The notes below the pieces were generated by a model. The model was given only the letters and a program-made list of their open reading frames with translations, ran no database searches and had not been told where the DNA came from. A DNA stretch of 6,043 nt. It comes from Anaerolineae bacterium. GTDB taxonomy: Bacteria; Chloroflexota; Anaerolineae; JACIWP01. The first letter of the stretch is position 1; every line of letters begins with the position of its first letter. The translations under genes were made by a program, and so were the position numbers. Location: the NCBI GenBank assembly GCA_014360855.1, contig JACIWP010000193.1:1-6043 (forward strand), read 5' to 3'. Positions 1 to 5,675 of the stretch are shown here, one piece after another.

Positions 1-66
1 GATAATGTTATACCACGCTGTGGGCAGTTCCCGTTCGCTCAGCAAGATTTTGTGCATTTCGGTCAT
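1..66 (-). CDS. trpB: TrpB2-type tryptophan synthase beta chain, N-terminal fragment
   Basis: Only the first 22 codons are in the window; the gene runs off the left edge. The peptide begins MTEMHK and continues ILLSERELPTAWYNII. This matches the characteristic N-terminus of the TrpB2 class of PLP-dependent tryptophan synthase beta chains (pattern 'ILLSEDE.P..WYNI') and not that of classical TrpB1. The family condenses indole with serine to make tryptophan in the cytoplasm. The ATG at 64-66 is preceded by AGGAGG with a 6-nt gap; a second in-frame ATG at 55-57 lacks such a site. The upstream T-box has a Trp specifier codon, which independently supports a tryptophan-related product. Whether the gene stands alone or leads a trp operon cannot be seen. 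The residues needed for catalysis lie outside the window, so the family call rests on a short but distinctive stretch plus the regulator. Confidence 0.8.
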   Translation of the reverse strand, partial: MTEMHKILLSERELPTAWYNII

Positions 67-72
67 CGTACA

Positions 73-78
73 CCTCCT
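73..78 (-). promoter_or_regulatory. Shine-Dalgarno site of the trpB2-like gene
   Basis: The minus strand reads AGGAGG followed by 6 nt (TGTACG) and ATG. It is a perfect anti-16S match at ideal spacing and fixes the start at 66. It lies about 50 nt downstream of the T-box terminator, so translation signals are outside the switching structure. This fits control by transcription termination, not by SD sequestration. Confidence 0.85.
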
Positions 79-126
79 TTTGTTGGAACAGGATAAGAGA
101 TTGCGATCAGTCCCGTCTGGGAAATC

Positions 127-160
127 AAAAAGCACCTCCCGTAAGGGACGGGAGGTGCTT
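127..160 (-). terminator. T-box attenuator terminator
   Basis: On the minus strand AAGCACCTCCCGT (160-148) pairs perfectly with ACGGGAGGTGCTT (142-130) around a 5-nt loop CCCTT (147-143). A U5 tract (131-127) follows, overlapping the last pairs of the stem. The 5' arm and the loop contain exactly the bases (CCCGU, CCCUU) that the T-box antiterminator would use. The two structures are therefore mutually exclusive, as the T-box mechanism requires. Confidence 0.93.
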
Positions 161-203
161 CACCCGCGGTGCCACCCTTGTTAGGCCGGCCTGCGCTCCA
201 AAC

Positions 204-226
204 AAAAAACCCGCCGTGATGGCGGG
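204..226 (-). terminator. Terminator-like hairpin inside the T-box leader (probable stem III)
   Basis: On the minus strand CCCGCC (226-221), loop ATCAC (220-216) and GGCGGG (215-210) are followed by TTTTTTG (209-203). It sits about 25 nt upstream of the T-box antiterminator, the usual place of stem III. With six G-C pairs and a U6 tract it also meets the criteria for an intrinsic terminator. Whether it terminates, pauses polymerase, or is only a structural stem cannot be decided from sequence. Confidence 0.6.
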
Positions 227-484
227 AAAGGAGTGAATGCCAGCCTCACTCGTTGCAGGTACAGGACTGCGCCTTCGCGTGTCCGATACCCTCTGCCCTG
301 ATAACGGTGGCGTCTCCGGCCCCACCTACTGCCCATGCGAACATGGGGTTCAGCGGGCGACTCCCAGGTCCATTCAGCCGGCGCGCCGGCATCGGGCTTC
401 CACCTTACCCCGACTCTCTGGGCCTCGCTCTCCGGCCTACTCGTCCTGTTCACAGTCTTTGCAGGTATTCACTTGCCGAGGCTA

Positions 485-513
485 TATATAGCATAAGTCC
501 CCCATACTGTCAA
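485..513 (-). promoter_or_regulatory. Sigma70-like promoter of the T-box/trpB2 transcript
   Basis: The minus strand has a perfect -35 box TTGACA (513-508), a 17-nt spacer and a -10-like TATATA (490-485). The expected start is about 7 nt further, near 478, just before the T-box stem I sequence. Placement directly upstream of a confidently recognised leader makes this promoter credible in spite of the AT-rich alternative registers of the TATATATA run. Confidence 0.8.
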
Positions 514-572
514 ACGGCCTTTTTGGAGGCTAACGAACCACTCCCAACGCCCCACTTCCCCTCCTAATAACC
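514..572. other. Divergent intergenic core between two promoters
   Basis: This stretch separates the -35 boxes of the two divergent promoters. It has no credible open reading frame and no strong palindrome that I can see. It is locally richer in pyrimidine on the plus strand (about 539-566) and could hold regulator or UP-element sites, but I recognise none. Confidence 0.4.
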
Positions 573-601
573 TTGACAGAATGCCCGATTGGCCCTAAGA
601 T
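573..601 (+). promoter_or_regulatory. Sigma70-like promoter of the methyltransferase-ligA-pfkB unit
   Basis: A perfect TTGACA (573-578), a 17-nt spacer and TAAGAT (596-601, 4 of 6 to consensus) lie just before the first plus-strand gene. The start would be near 608. That is only about 6 nt before the ATG at 614 but about 24 nt before the ATG at 632, which bears on the choice of start codon. No other promoter of similar quality was seen before the later genes, so this may drive the whole five-gene unit. Confidence 0.7.
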
Positions 602-631
602 GAGGGTAAGCGCATGAGCAGAGGACAAAAT

Positions 632-1426
632 ATGCACGGCAACCCTGTCCCGGACACGGAATCACCGTACGATTTCGACCGGTTCGTGCGGTATTACGAG
701 CTGGACCACGCCGATTACACCGCTGATATCCCGTTCTATCGAGACCTGGCGCGCCAGGCCGGCGAGCCGGTGCTGGAGCTGGGATGCGGCGCCGGCCGCG
801 TGCTCATCCCGCTGGCCGAGGCCGGCATTACCATCACCGGCGTAGACCTGGCACCGCGCATGCTGGCCCGGGCAAGGGAAAGGGCGGACGCCGCCGGCGT
901 CTCCGGCCGCGTGACCCTGGTGCAGGCCGACATGCGCCATTTGGACCTGCCGGCGCGCTTCCGGCTGGCGTTCTGCGCCCTCAACACCCTCATGCACATG
1001 GACGATATCGAGGACCAGATCGCGGTGCTGGAATCCGCCCGCCGGCACCTGGTCTCCGGAGGCATCTTCGCCGTGGATTTACCGAATCCGCACCTCTCCC
1101 TGCACCACGAGGAGCGCACGCCTTTGACGCTGGACAAGGAGCTGGTGGACCCGGAGACGGGGAACCGCATCCTCAAGCTGGTCTCATACCGCTCCGACGC
1201 CTCCCTGCAGGTCTCCGACATCACCATCATCTATGACGAGGTGGATGCCGCCGGCCGCCTACAGCGCACCATTGTCCCCATGCGCATGCGCTGGATCTAT
1301 CCGTACGAACTGCGGCTGATGCTGGAGATCGCCGGCTTCCGATTGGACCAGCTTTACGGCTCCTACGACCTGGAACCGTTCAGCGCCGGCAGTGAGCGCA
1401 TGATTGCAGTGGCGCATGTCCCGTAA
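632..1426 (+). CDS. Class I SAM-dependent methyltransferase, substrate unknown
   Basis: This is a soluble Rossmann-fold methyltransferase. Counting from the chosen start, the SAM-binding motif I VLELGCGAGRV is at about residues 47-57. The acidic residue that would contact the SAM ribose lies in ITGVDLA (D72). VTLVQADMRHLDL (about 94-106) matches the next strand and the adenine-contacting acidic position. The C-terminal part (RWIYPYELRLMLEIAGF, then a conserved-looking SERMIAVA tail) is the usual end of Methyltransf_25-like bacterial proteins. The frame can also begin at ATG 614, adding six residues (MSRGQN). I chose 632 because AGAGGA (620-625) lies 6 nt before it and the predicted transcript starts near 608, leaving the SD of the 614 start (GAGGG, 602-606) outside the mRNA. 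The methyl acceptor cannot be inferred; small molecule or protein targets are both possible. It is the first gene of the unit, 18 nt from the next. Confidence 0.88.
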   Translation: MHGNPVPDTESPYDFDRFVRYYELDHADYTADIPFYRDLARQAGEPVLELGCGAGRVLIPLAEAGITITGVDLAPRMLARARERADAAGVSGRVTLVQADMRHLDLPARFRLAFCALNTLMHMDDIEDQIAVLESARRHLVSGGIFAVDLPNPHLSLHHEERTPLTLDKELVDPETGNRILKLVSYRSDASLQVSDITIIYDEVDAAGRLQRTIVPMRMRWIYPYELRLMLEIAGFRLDQLYGSYDLEPFSAGSERMIAVAHVP

Positions 1427-1444
1427 TGCGCCGGGGAGGACACC

Positions 1445-1969
1445 ATGTCCCAGGAAGAACTTCCCCAGCCGCGCATGACGGCCGAGGAGGTCGCCGAAAC
1501 CCTGCGCCGGCTGGCCAACCTGCTGGAAATCAAGGGGGAAAACCCCTTCAAGAGCGCGGCCTACCGACGCGCCGCCGTCGTCATCGAGGAGATGGGGCCG
1601 GCGCTGTTCGAGCACTGGCGCGCCGGCACACTGGGAGAACTGCCGAACATCGGCGCCGCTATCGAGAAAAAGGTGGATGAAATGCTGAGGACGGGGGAGC
1701 TGGCCGCCGTCCGCCGGCTGGAGCAGGAAATACCCCGCGGGGTGGAGGAACTGCTCCGCATCCCCGGCATCGGCCCCAAGACGGCGCGAACCCTGTGGCA
1801 GGAGCTGGGCATCACATCGCTGGAAGAAGCCGCCCGCGCCGCGGAAAGCGGCCGCCTGCGGGAAATCCGCGGCCTGGGGGCGCGTGCCGAACAGCGTATC
1901 CTGGCCGGCATCCGCCAGCTTCGCGCCGGCCCATCGTCTACCAACAGCGGGGAGCACCCTGCATCATAA
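1445..1969 (+). CDS. Stand-alone PolX/Pol beta N-terminal domain protein (helix-hairpin-helix)
   Basis: This 174-residue protein matches only the front of bacterial family X DNA polymerases. Residues about 12-85 look like the 8-kDa domain (EVAETLRRLANLLEIKGENP, then FKSAAYRRAA). Residues 96-160 match the fingers, with the HhH motif IPGIGPKTA (106-114) and a second HhH-like IRGLGARAEQ (141-150). An earlier HhH-like LPNIGAAIEKK is at 66-76. K76 falls, by eye, where the Schiff-base lysine (Lys72) of human Pol beta lies, so dRP-lyase activity is possible but unproven. The palm with its catalytic aspartates and the C-terminal PHP domain of full PolX (about 570 residues) are absent; the frame stops cleanly and the next gene has its own ribosome site. 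Start: ATG with GGAGG (1435-1439) 5 nt upstream. It probably binds DNA in the cytoplasm, perhaps gapped or nicked DNA. It lies two genes upstream of ligA. Confidence 0.85.
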   Translation: MSQEELPQPRMTAEEVAETLRRLANLLEIKGENPFKSAAYRRAAVVIEEMGPALFEHWRAGTLGELPNIGAAIEKKVDEMLRTGELAAVRRLEQEIPRGVEELLRIPGIGPKTARTLWQELGITSLEEAARAAESGRLREIRGLGARAEQRILAGIRQLRAGPSSTNSGEHPAS

Positions 1970-1987
1970 CCGAGGAGGAGAACCCAC

Positions 1988-2533
1988 ATGCCATCATTCA
2001 ACCCCTTCCGACGCGCACCATCCTCATCCAGAGCGAGCGGACCGGGCAGTGCCCGCGCCGGCGGCGGAGGCCGGCCGGACATCAACGAACTGCCCATCTG
2101 GACATGGATACTGATCCTCCTGCCGGTGGTCCTGATCGGCGGGGCGCTGTGGGCGATGACGCGCTCAGCGAGCGAGCCAGACCTGCTTTCGCCCACCGCA
2201 ACCCCGACGCCGGCACAGGCGCCGGCCGTCATCACCGCCGCTCCCCAGGCGCCCACCGCCACCTTCACACCCATGGTCATCGTCGCCACACCGCCCCCAC
2301 CCCCGTTGAGCGCCGGCGTGCAGGCCGAGGTCTTCGGCACGGGCGCCGATCAGCTTCGGGTGCGCAGTGGGCCTGGTACCACCTACGCTACCCTGCAAAT
2401 TGTGGGGGACGGCACGCGGGTGCAGGTGCTGGAAGGGCCATCGCCGGCGGACGGCTTCCAGTGGTGGCGCGTCCAGCTATCCGACGGCACCATCGGCTGG
2501 GTAGTTGGCGATTTCCTGCGCACGGTGCAATAA
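1988..2533 (+). CDS. Membrane-anchored protein with extracytoplasmic SH3b domain
   Basis: This 181-residue protein has three parts. A basic, Ser/Gly/Arg-rich N-terminus (1-36, several Arg) precedes one hydrophobic segment (about 37-57, IWTWILILLPVVLIGGALWA). The positive-inside rule then puts the C-terminus outside the membrane. A Ser/Thr/Pro/Ala-rich linker follows (about 60-108; TPTP, APQAPTATFTP, TPPPPP). Residues 111-180 form a bacterial SH3 (SH3_3/SH3b) domain with the hallmark LRVRSGPGTTY (123-133) and WWRVQLSDGTIGWVVGDFL (159-177). Such domains often bind cell-wall peptides or other surface ligands; the ligand here is unknown and no enzymatic domain is attached. Start: ATG 1988 with the purine run GAGGAGGAG (1972-1980) as SD. 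It follows the PolX-like gene by 18 nt. Its job does not obviously fit the DNA repair neighbours. Confidence 0.85.
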   Translation: MPSFNPFRRAPSSSRASGPGSARAGGGGRPDINELPIWTWILILLPVVLIGGALWAMTRSASEPDLLSPTATPTPAQAPAVITAAPQAPTATFTPMVIVATPPPPPLSAGVQAEVFGTGADQLRVRSGPGTTYATLQIVGDGTRVQVLEGPSPADGFQWWRVQLSDGTIGWVVGDFLRTVQ

Positions 2534-2628
2534 GGGGACCATAGACCATGGACCGCTGACGATGGGCGATGCCCTATCCTCCATGGTCTACCGTCCATCG
2601 TCTATCGTCTATTCTCCATCGTCCATTC
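2534..2628. repeat. Degenerate heptamer repeat in two inverted blocks
   Basis: The gap before ligA is filled by imperfect 7-base units. The right block reads CCTCCAT, GGTCTAC, CGTCCAT, CGTCTAT, CGTCTAT, TCTCCAT, CGTCCAT (about 2578-2626). The left block has the same units inverted: GGACCAT, AGACCAT, GGACCGC, TGACGAT, GGGCGAT (about 2536-2570). The blocks share a perfect 11-base inverted repeat, TAGACCATGGA (2542-2552) with TCCATGGTCTA (2580-2590). The 27-nt loop contains a small nested GGGC/GCCC hairpin (2564-2567 with 2571-2574). No U-tract follows, so it is not an intrinsic terminator. It looks like an intergenic dispersed repeat, of the kind known as short tandemly repeated sequences in other bacteria, but copies elsewhere cannot be seen here. 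Confidence 0.75.
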
Positions 2629-2634
2629 AGGAGG
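2629..2634 (+). promoter_or_regulatory. Shine-Dalgarno site that fixes the ligA start
   Basis: AGGAGG lies 6 nt before the ATG at 2641, immediately after the last heptamer unit. The frame is open further upstream to an ATG at 2569, but that codon lies inside the repeat and has no ribosome site at proper spacing. Confidence 0.9.
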
Positions 2635-2640
2635 CCAGCG

Positions 2641-4704
2641 ATGAACGAGGCACAGGACCAGGAGAAGGAACGAGCACGCCAGCGCATAGAGGAACTGCGC
2701 CGGCAAATCCATTACCATAACTACCGCTACTACGTCCTGGACTCGCCGGTCATCAGCGACGCGGAGTACGACCGGCTGATGCGGGAGCTTATCGAGCTGG
2801 AACAGCGCTATCCCGAATTCATCACCCCGGATTCCCCAACCCAGCGCGTGGGGGGCATGCCGGCAGAACAGTTCGAGAAGGTTCCTCATCCCGCTCCCAT
2901 CCTCAGCCTGGCCAACGCCATGAACATCGAGGAACTGCGCGCCTGGCGCGAGCGCGTGAAGCGCCTCCTGCCGGCCGGCACCCCCCTCGCCTACGTGGTG
3001 GAACCGAAGATCGACGGCCTCACCGTGGTACTGCATTATGAGAACGGCATATTTGTGCGCGGGGCCACGCGCGGCGACGGCCTGGTCGGTGAGGATGTGA
3101 CCGCAAACCTGCGCACCATCCACAGCCTGCCCCTGCGCATCCCCCCGCACGATGCCAGCATCACGCCCCCGCCGCGGCTGGTGGTGCGCGGCGAAGCCTA
3201 CATGCCCATCAGCAAATTCCGCGAGTTCAACCGCCGGCAGATGGAGACCGGCGGCCAGGTCTTTGCCAACCCACGCAACGCCGCCGCCGGCTCCGTGCGC
3301 CAGCTCGACCCCAGCGTCACGGCCAGCCGGCCGCTCAGCCTCTTCACCTACGCCATCGTCGCCGCCGAGGGCATCACCATCCGCACCCAATGGGAGACGC
3401 TGGACTACCTGCGCCGCATGGGCTTCCCCGTCACCTCCGAGATCGCCCGCTTCGAGGACGCGCAGTTCGCGGAGCTGGAGCGCTACTGCGAGGAATGGAT
3501 CGAGAAGCGCGATACGCTCGATTATGAGATTGACGGCCTGGTCGTGAAAATCGACGACCTGGAGACACAAGCGCGCCTGGGAGTGGTGGGCAACAGCCCG
3601 CGCGGCGCCGTCGCCTTCAAATTCCCGGCGCGCGAGGCCACCACCAAACTGCTCGATGTGGGTATCAACGTCGGCCGCACCGGCACACTCAACCCCTACG
3701 CCATCCTGGAGCCTGTGCAGATCGGGGGCGCCACCATCCGCAAAGCGACCCTGCACAACTTCGACGAGATCGCCCGGCTGGACGTGCGCATCGGCGACAC
3801 GGTGATCGTGCGGCGCGCCGGCGAGGTCATCCCCGAGATCGTGGGCCCCATTGTGGACCTGCGCACTGGAAATGAGCGCCCCATCGAGGTCCCCACCCAC
3901 TGCCCGGTGTGCGGCGAGCCGGCGGTGCGCCGGCCCGGTGAGGTCGCCATCTACTGCATCAACGCCGCCTGCCCCGCCCAACTGGTGCGCCACGTCGAGC
4001 ACTTCGTCAGCCAGGGCGCCATGGACATCGTCGGCTTTGGAAGCCGGCTGGCGGAGCTGTTCGTCGAGCAGGGCCTGATCAAGGATGTGGCCGACATCTA
4101 CTACCTCAAGAAAGAGGACCTGCTGAAGCTGGAGGGCTTTGGGGAGAAAAAGGCCGAGAACCTCCTGCGGGCCATTGAGGAGAGCAAAAACCGCCCGCTT
4201 CAGCGGCTCATCGTGGCGCTGGGCATCCCCGGTGTCGGCTCGGTCGTCGCCGGCATCCTGGCCGAGCACTTCCGCTCCATTGACCGCCTGGCCTCCGCCA
4301 CAGAGGAAGAGCTTCAGCAGTTGGAGGGCATCGGCCCGGAGACGGCGCGCTCCATTGTGGAATACTTCCAGCGTCCGCGCCACCGCGAGATACTGGAGAA
4401 ACTGCGCCGCGCCGGCGTGCGCATGGCCGAGGAAGCGCCGGCGGAAAAGCCGGCCGCCGGCCCGCTGGCCGGCAAGACCTTCGTCATCACCGGCATCCTG
4501 CCCCATATGACGCGCGAGGAAGCGACCGCGCTCATCGAAGCGGCCGGCGGCAAGGTCGCCTCCTCCGTATCCTCCAAAACCGACTACTTGGTGGTGGGGG
4601 AAGCCCCCGGCGGCACCAAATACAATAAGGCGCGCGAGCTGGGCATCCCGATGATAGACGAGGCGGAGCTGTTGCGCATGTTGGGGAAGGAGCCGGCGGC
4701 ATAA
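2641..4704 (+). CDS. ligA: NAD+-dependent DNA ligase LigA
   Basis: LigA seals nicks in duplex DNA during replication and repair, using NAD+ to adenylate a lysine. All domains of the family are present in a 687-residue protein of normal length. Domain Ia has HNYRYY (26-31) and DSPVISD..EYDRL (34-46). The adenylation motif KIDG has the catalytic lysine K123, followed by RGATRGDG (140-147), FANPRNAAAGS (208-218), VVKID (301-305) and AFKFPA (325-330). The zinc finger has C421, C424, C439 and C444 in the usual spacing. Helix-hairpin-helix motifs include EGFGEKKA (498-505) and LEGIGPETA (561-569). The BRCT domain spans about 607-683 (GKTFVITG; SSKTDYLVVGEAPGGTK). The frame is open from 2569, but the extra 24 residues are translated repeat (PPWSTVHRLSSILHRP...) and unlike any LigA N-terminus, so ATG 2641 with its AGGAGG is chosen. 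No motif is missing; the gene appears functional. Confidence 0.97.
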   Translation: MNEAQDQEKERARQRIEELRRQIHYHNYRYYVLDSPVISDAEYDRLMRELIELEQRYPEFITPDSPTQRVGGMPAEQFEKVPHPAPILSLANAMNIEELRAWRERVKRLLPAGTPLAYVVEPKIDGLTVVLHYENGIFVRGATRGDGLVGEDVTANLRTIHSLPLRIPPHDASITPPPRLVVRGEAYMPISKFREFNRRQMETGGQVFANPRNAAAGSVRQLDPSVTASRPLSLFTYAIVAAEGITIRTQWETLDYLRRMGFPVTSEIARFEDAQFAELERYCEEWIEKRDTLDYEIDGLVVKIDDLETQARLGVVGNSPRGAVAFKFPAREATTKLLDVGINVGRTGTLNPYAILEPVQIGGATIRKATLHNFDEIARLDVRIGDTVIVRRAGEVIPEIVGPIVDLRTGNERPIEVPTHCPVCGEPAVRRPGEVAIYCINAACPAQLVRHVEHFVSQGAMDIVGFGSRLAELFVEQGLIKDVADIYYLKKEDLLKLEGFGEKKAENLLRAIEESKNRPLQRLIVALGIPGVGSVVAGILAEHFRSIDRLASATEEELQQLEGIGPETARSIVEYFQRPRHREILEKLRRAGVRMAEEAPAEKPAAGPLAGKTFVITGILPHMTREEATALIEAAGGKVASSVSSKTDYLVVGEAPGGTKYNKARELGIPMIDEAELLRMLGKEPAA

Positions 4705-4729
4705 CCCGACGCCGCGAAGAGCCTGCACC

Positions 4730-5641
4730 ATGGACCGCTACGACGTTATCGGACTGGGCTACTGCTCCGACGATTATCTGGGCATAGTGCCGCATATCAC
4801 CCCCTTCGACGGCGACACGGTCACCATGCTCGACTTCGCTCACGACGGCGGCGGCCCTGTCTCGACGGCGCTGGTGACCCTGGCCAAACTGGGCGCCCGC
4901 ACCGCGTACCTGGGCGCGCTCGGCGATGACGAATCGGGGCAGTTCCTCCTCCAGGCTTTCATCGCCGCCGGCGTGGACACCCGCTTCATCCAGGTGCATG
5001 CCGGCGGCCGCAGTCCCTCCTGCATCGTCCTGGTGGAAGAGGGCACCGGCCGGCGCTCCATCCACTGCTTTCGCGGCCAGCTTCCCCTCTACGCACTGAC
5101 GGACCCAACCAGGGAGGCCCTGCGCCGCACGCGCTTCCTGCATCTGGACGGCCATTCCCCCCACGCCATCGCGGAGGCGGCCGGCATCGTGCACACCGCC
5201 GGCGGCCAGGTGGTCTTCGACGCCAACCGCCCCCGCCCCCACACCCCCGAGGTCCTGCAGGTGACGGACATCCTGATTGCGGCCGAGCGCTTTCCCGCCG
5301 CGTTCACAGGCATCGGCGATTTGCTGGAGGCCAGCCGCCGGCTGATGGCCTGGGGCCCTCGTCTCGTGGTCACCACGCTGGGGTCGGGCGGCTGTTTCTG
5401 CGTGACTCCGGAAGAACACTTCCATGTGCCTGGCTTCTCCGTGCCGGTGGTAGATACCACCGGCGCCGGCGATGCCTTTCACGGCGCCTTCATCTTCGGC
5501 CTGCTCCAGCCGGACTGGTCGTTGTACGAGATCGCGCGCTTTGCCAACGCGGTGGCGGCCATGAACTGCCGGCGGCTGGGCGGACGCGCCGGCCTGCCCA
5601 CCCTGGAAGAGGTCCAGGCGTTCCTGCGCACCGCGAAATAA
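4730..5641 (+). CDS. PfkB/ribokinase-family carbohydrate kinase
   Basis: This 303-residue cytoplasmic sugar or nucleoside kinase would transfer phosphate from ATP to a hydroxymethyl group. The N-terminal PfkB signature is at 39-70 (DGGGPVSTALVTLAKLGA, then YLGALGDDESG). The C-terminal signature DTTGAGDAFHGAFIFGL (242-258) contains the GAGD anion hole and the catalytic base D248. TLGSGG (216-221) is the usual nucleotide-binding segment. In the region of the family's NxxE motif the sequence reads LIAAERFPAAFTG (182-194), so the Glu is kept but the Asn is not; this is seen in some divergent subfamilies. The substrate is not predictable: fructose-type sugars, ribose, nucleosides and sulfosugars are all handled by relatives. 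The start ATG lies 25 nt after ligA with only a weak GAAGAG upstream; the protein begins directly with the first beta strand (YDVIGLG), which supports the start. Last gene before a strong hairpin. Confidence 0.93.
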   Translation: MDRYDVIGLGYCSDDYLGIVPHITPFDGDTVTMLDFAHDGGGPVSTALVTLAKLGARTAYLGALGDDESGQFLLQAFIAAGVDTRFIQVHAGGRSPSCIVLVEEGTGRRSIHCFRGQLPLYALTDPTREALRRTRFLHLDGHSPHAIAEAAGIVHTAGGQVVFDANRPRPHTPEVLQVTDILIAAERFPAAFTGIGDLLEASRRLMAWGPRLVVTTLGSGGCFCVTPEEHFHVPGFSVPVVDTTGAGDAFHGAFIFGLLQPDWSLYEIARFANAVAAMNCRRLGGRAGLPTLEEVQAFLRTAK

Positions 5642-5675
5642 AAACGCCTCCCGCAGGCAAGTTCCTGCGGGAGGC
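5640..5675 (-). terminator. Intrinsic terminator between convergent genes, best on minus strand
   Basis: GCCTCCCGCAGG (5646-5657) and CCTGCGGGAGGC (5664-5675) form a perfect 12-bp stem with a 6-nt loop. Read on the minus strand the stem is followed by GTTTTTATTT (5645 downward), a good U-tract, so it should end the minus-strand gene whose stop is at 5690. On the plus strand the stem follows the pfkB stop by 4 nt, but the trailing ATCTCTCGTTC is only moderately T-rich, so it may be a weaker terminator for pfkB. The U-tract overlaps the pfkB stop codon. Confidence 0.9.

Larger units (their letters stand above)
127..478 (-). promoter_or_regulatory. T-box riboswitch leader, tRNA-Trp responsive
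   Basis: The minus strand carries the T-box sequence AAGGGTGGCACCGCGGGT (179-162). The 5' part shows typical stem I elements: GACT...AGTC and AGG...CCT closing pairs around a GA-rich K-turn-like region, then CAGAGAG and GGTGGAAGCC motifs. The specifier context reads GAA-TGG-ACC, with TGG at 372-370, a Trp codon. A GGTGG/CCACC pair (326-322 with 310-306), with GCCGGAGACG between and GTTATC after, looks like the stem II/IIA-B region. The antiterminator forms from AAGGG (179-175) with CCCUU (147-143) and GCGGG (167-163) with CCCGU (152-148), leaving the UGGCACC bulge (174-168). UGGC pairs with 5'-GCCA-3', which fits the G73 discriminator of bacterial tRNA-Trp. By family knowledge, uncharged tRNA-Trp stabilises the antiterminator and allows transcription of the downstream TrpB2 gene. 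The 5' end is the predicted transcription start. Confidence 0.94.

Noticed and set aside
237..567. Plus-strand frames of 84 and 104 codons and minus-strand frames at 125-453
   Set aside because: All lie on the T-box leader or the divergent promoters, and the peptides are low in structure and show no family resemblance. The RNA structure explains the conservation-like patterns here.
1259..1957. A 232-codon minus-strand frame opposite the methyltransferase end and PolX-like gene
   Set aside because: It spans two real genes in antisense without a ribosome site or recognisable motif.
1970..2544. Possible frameshifted remainder of a full PolX (palm and PHP domain) after the short PolX-like gene
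   Set aside because: I looked for palm-type motifs in the other frames downstream and found none. The region is accounted for by the SH3b gene with its own ribosome site.
2542..2590. Inverted repeat as an intrinsic terminator between the SH3b gene and ligA
   Set aside because: There is a 27-nt loop and no T-run after the 3' arm, so it does not meet the criteria.
2536..2626. CRISPR array or coding minisatellite
   Set aside because: Units are 7 bases, degenerate and contiguous with no spacers; the open frames through it only add nonsense extensions.
2602..4731. A 709-codon open frame on the minus strand, antisense to ligA
   Set aside because: Its protein has no recognisable domain and an abnormal composition (rich in Gly, Ala, His, Asp, Gln). 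It is the expected antisense shadow of a high-GC gene whose opposite strand carries every LigA motif.
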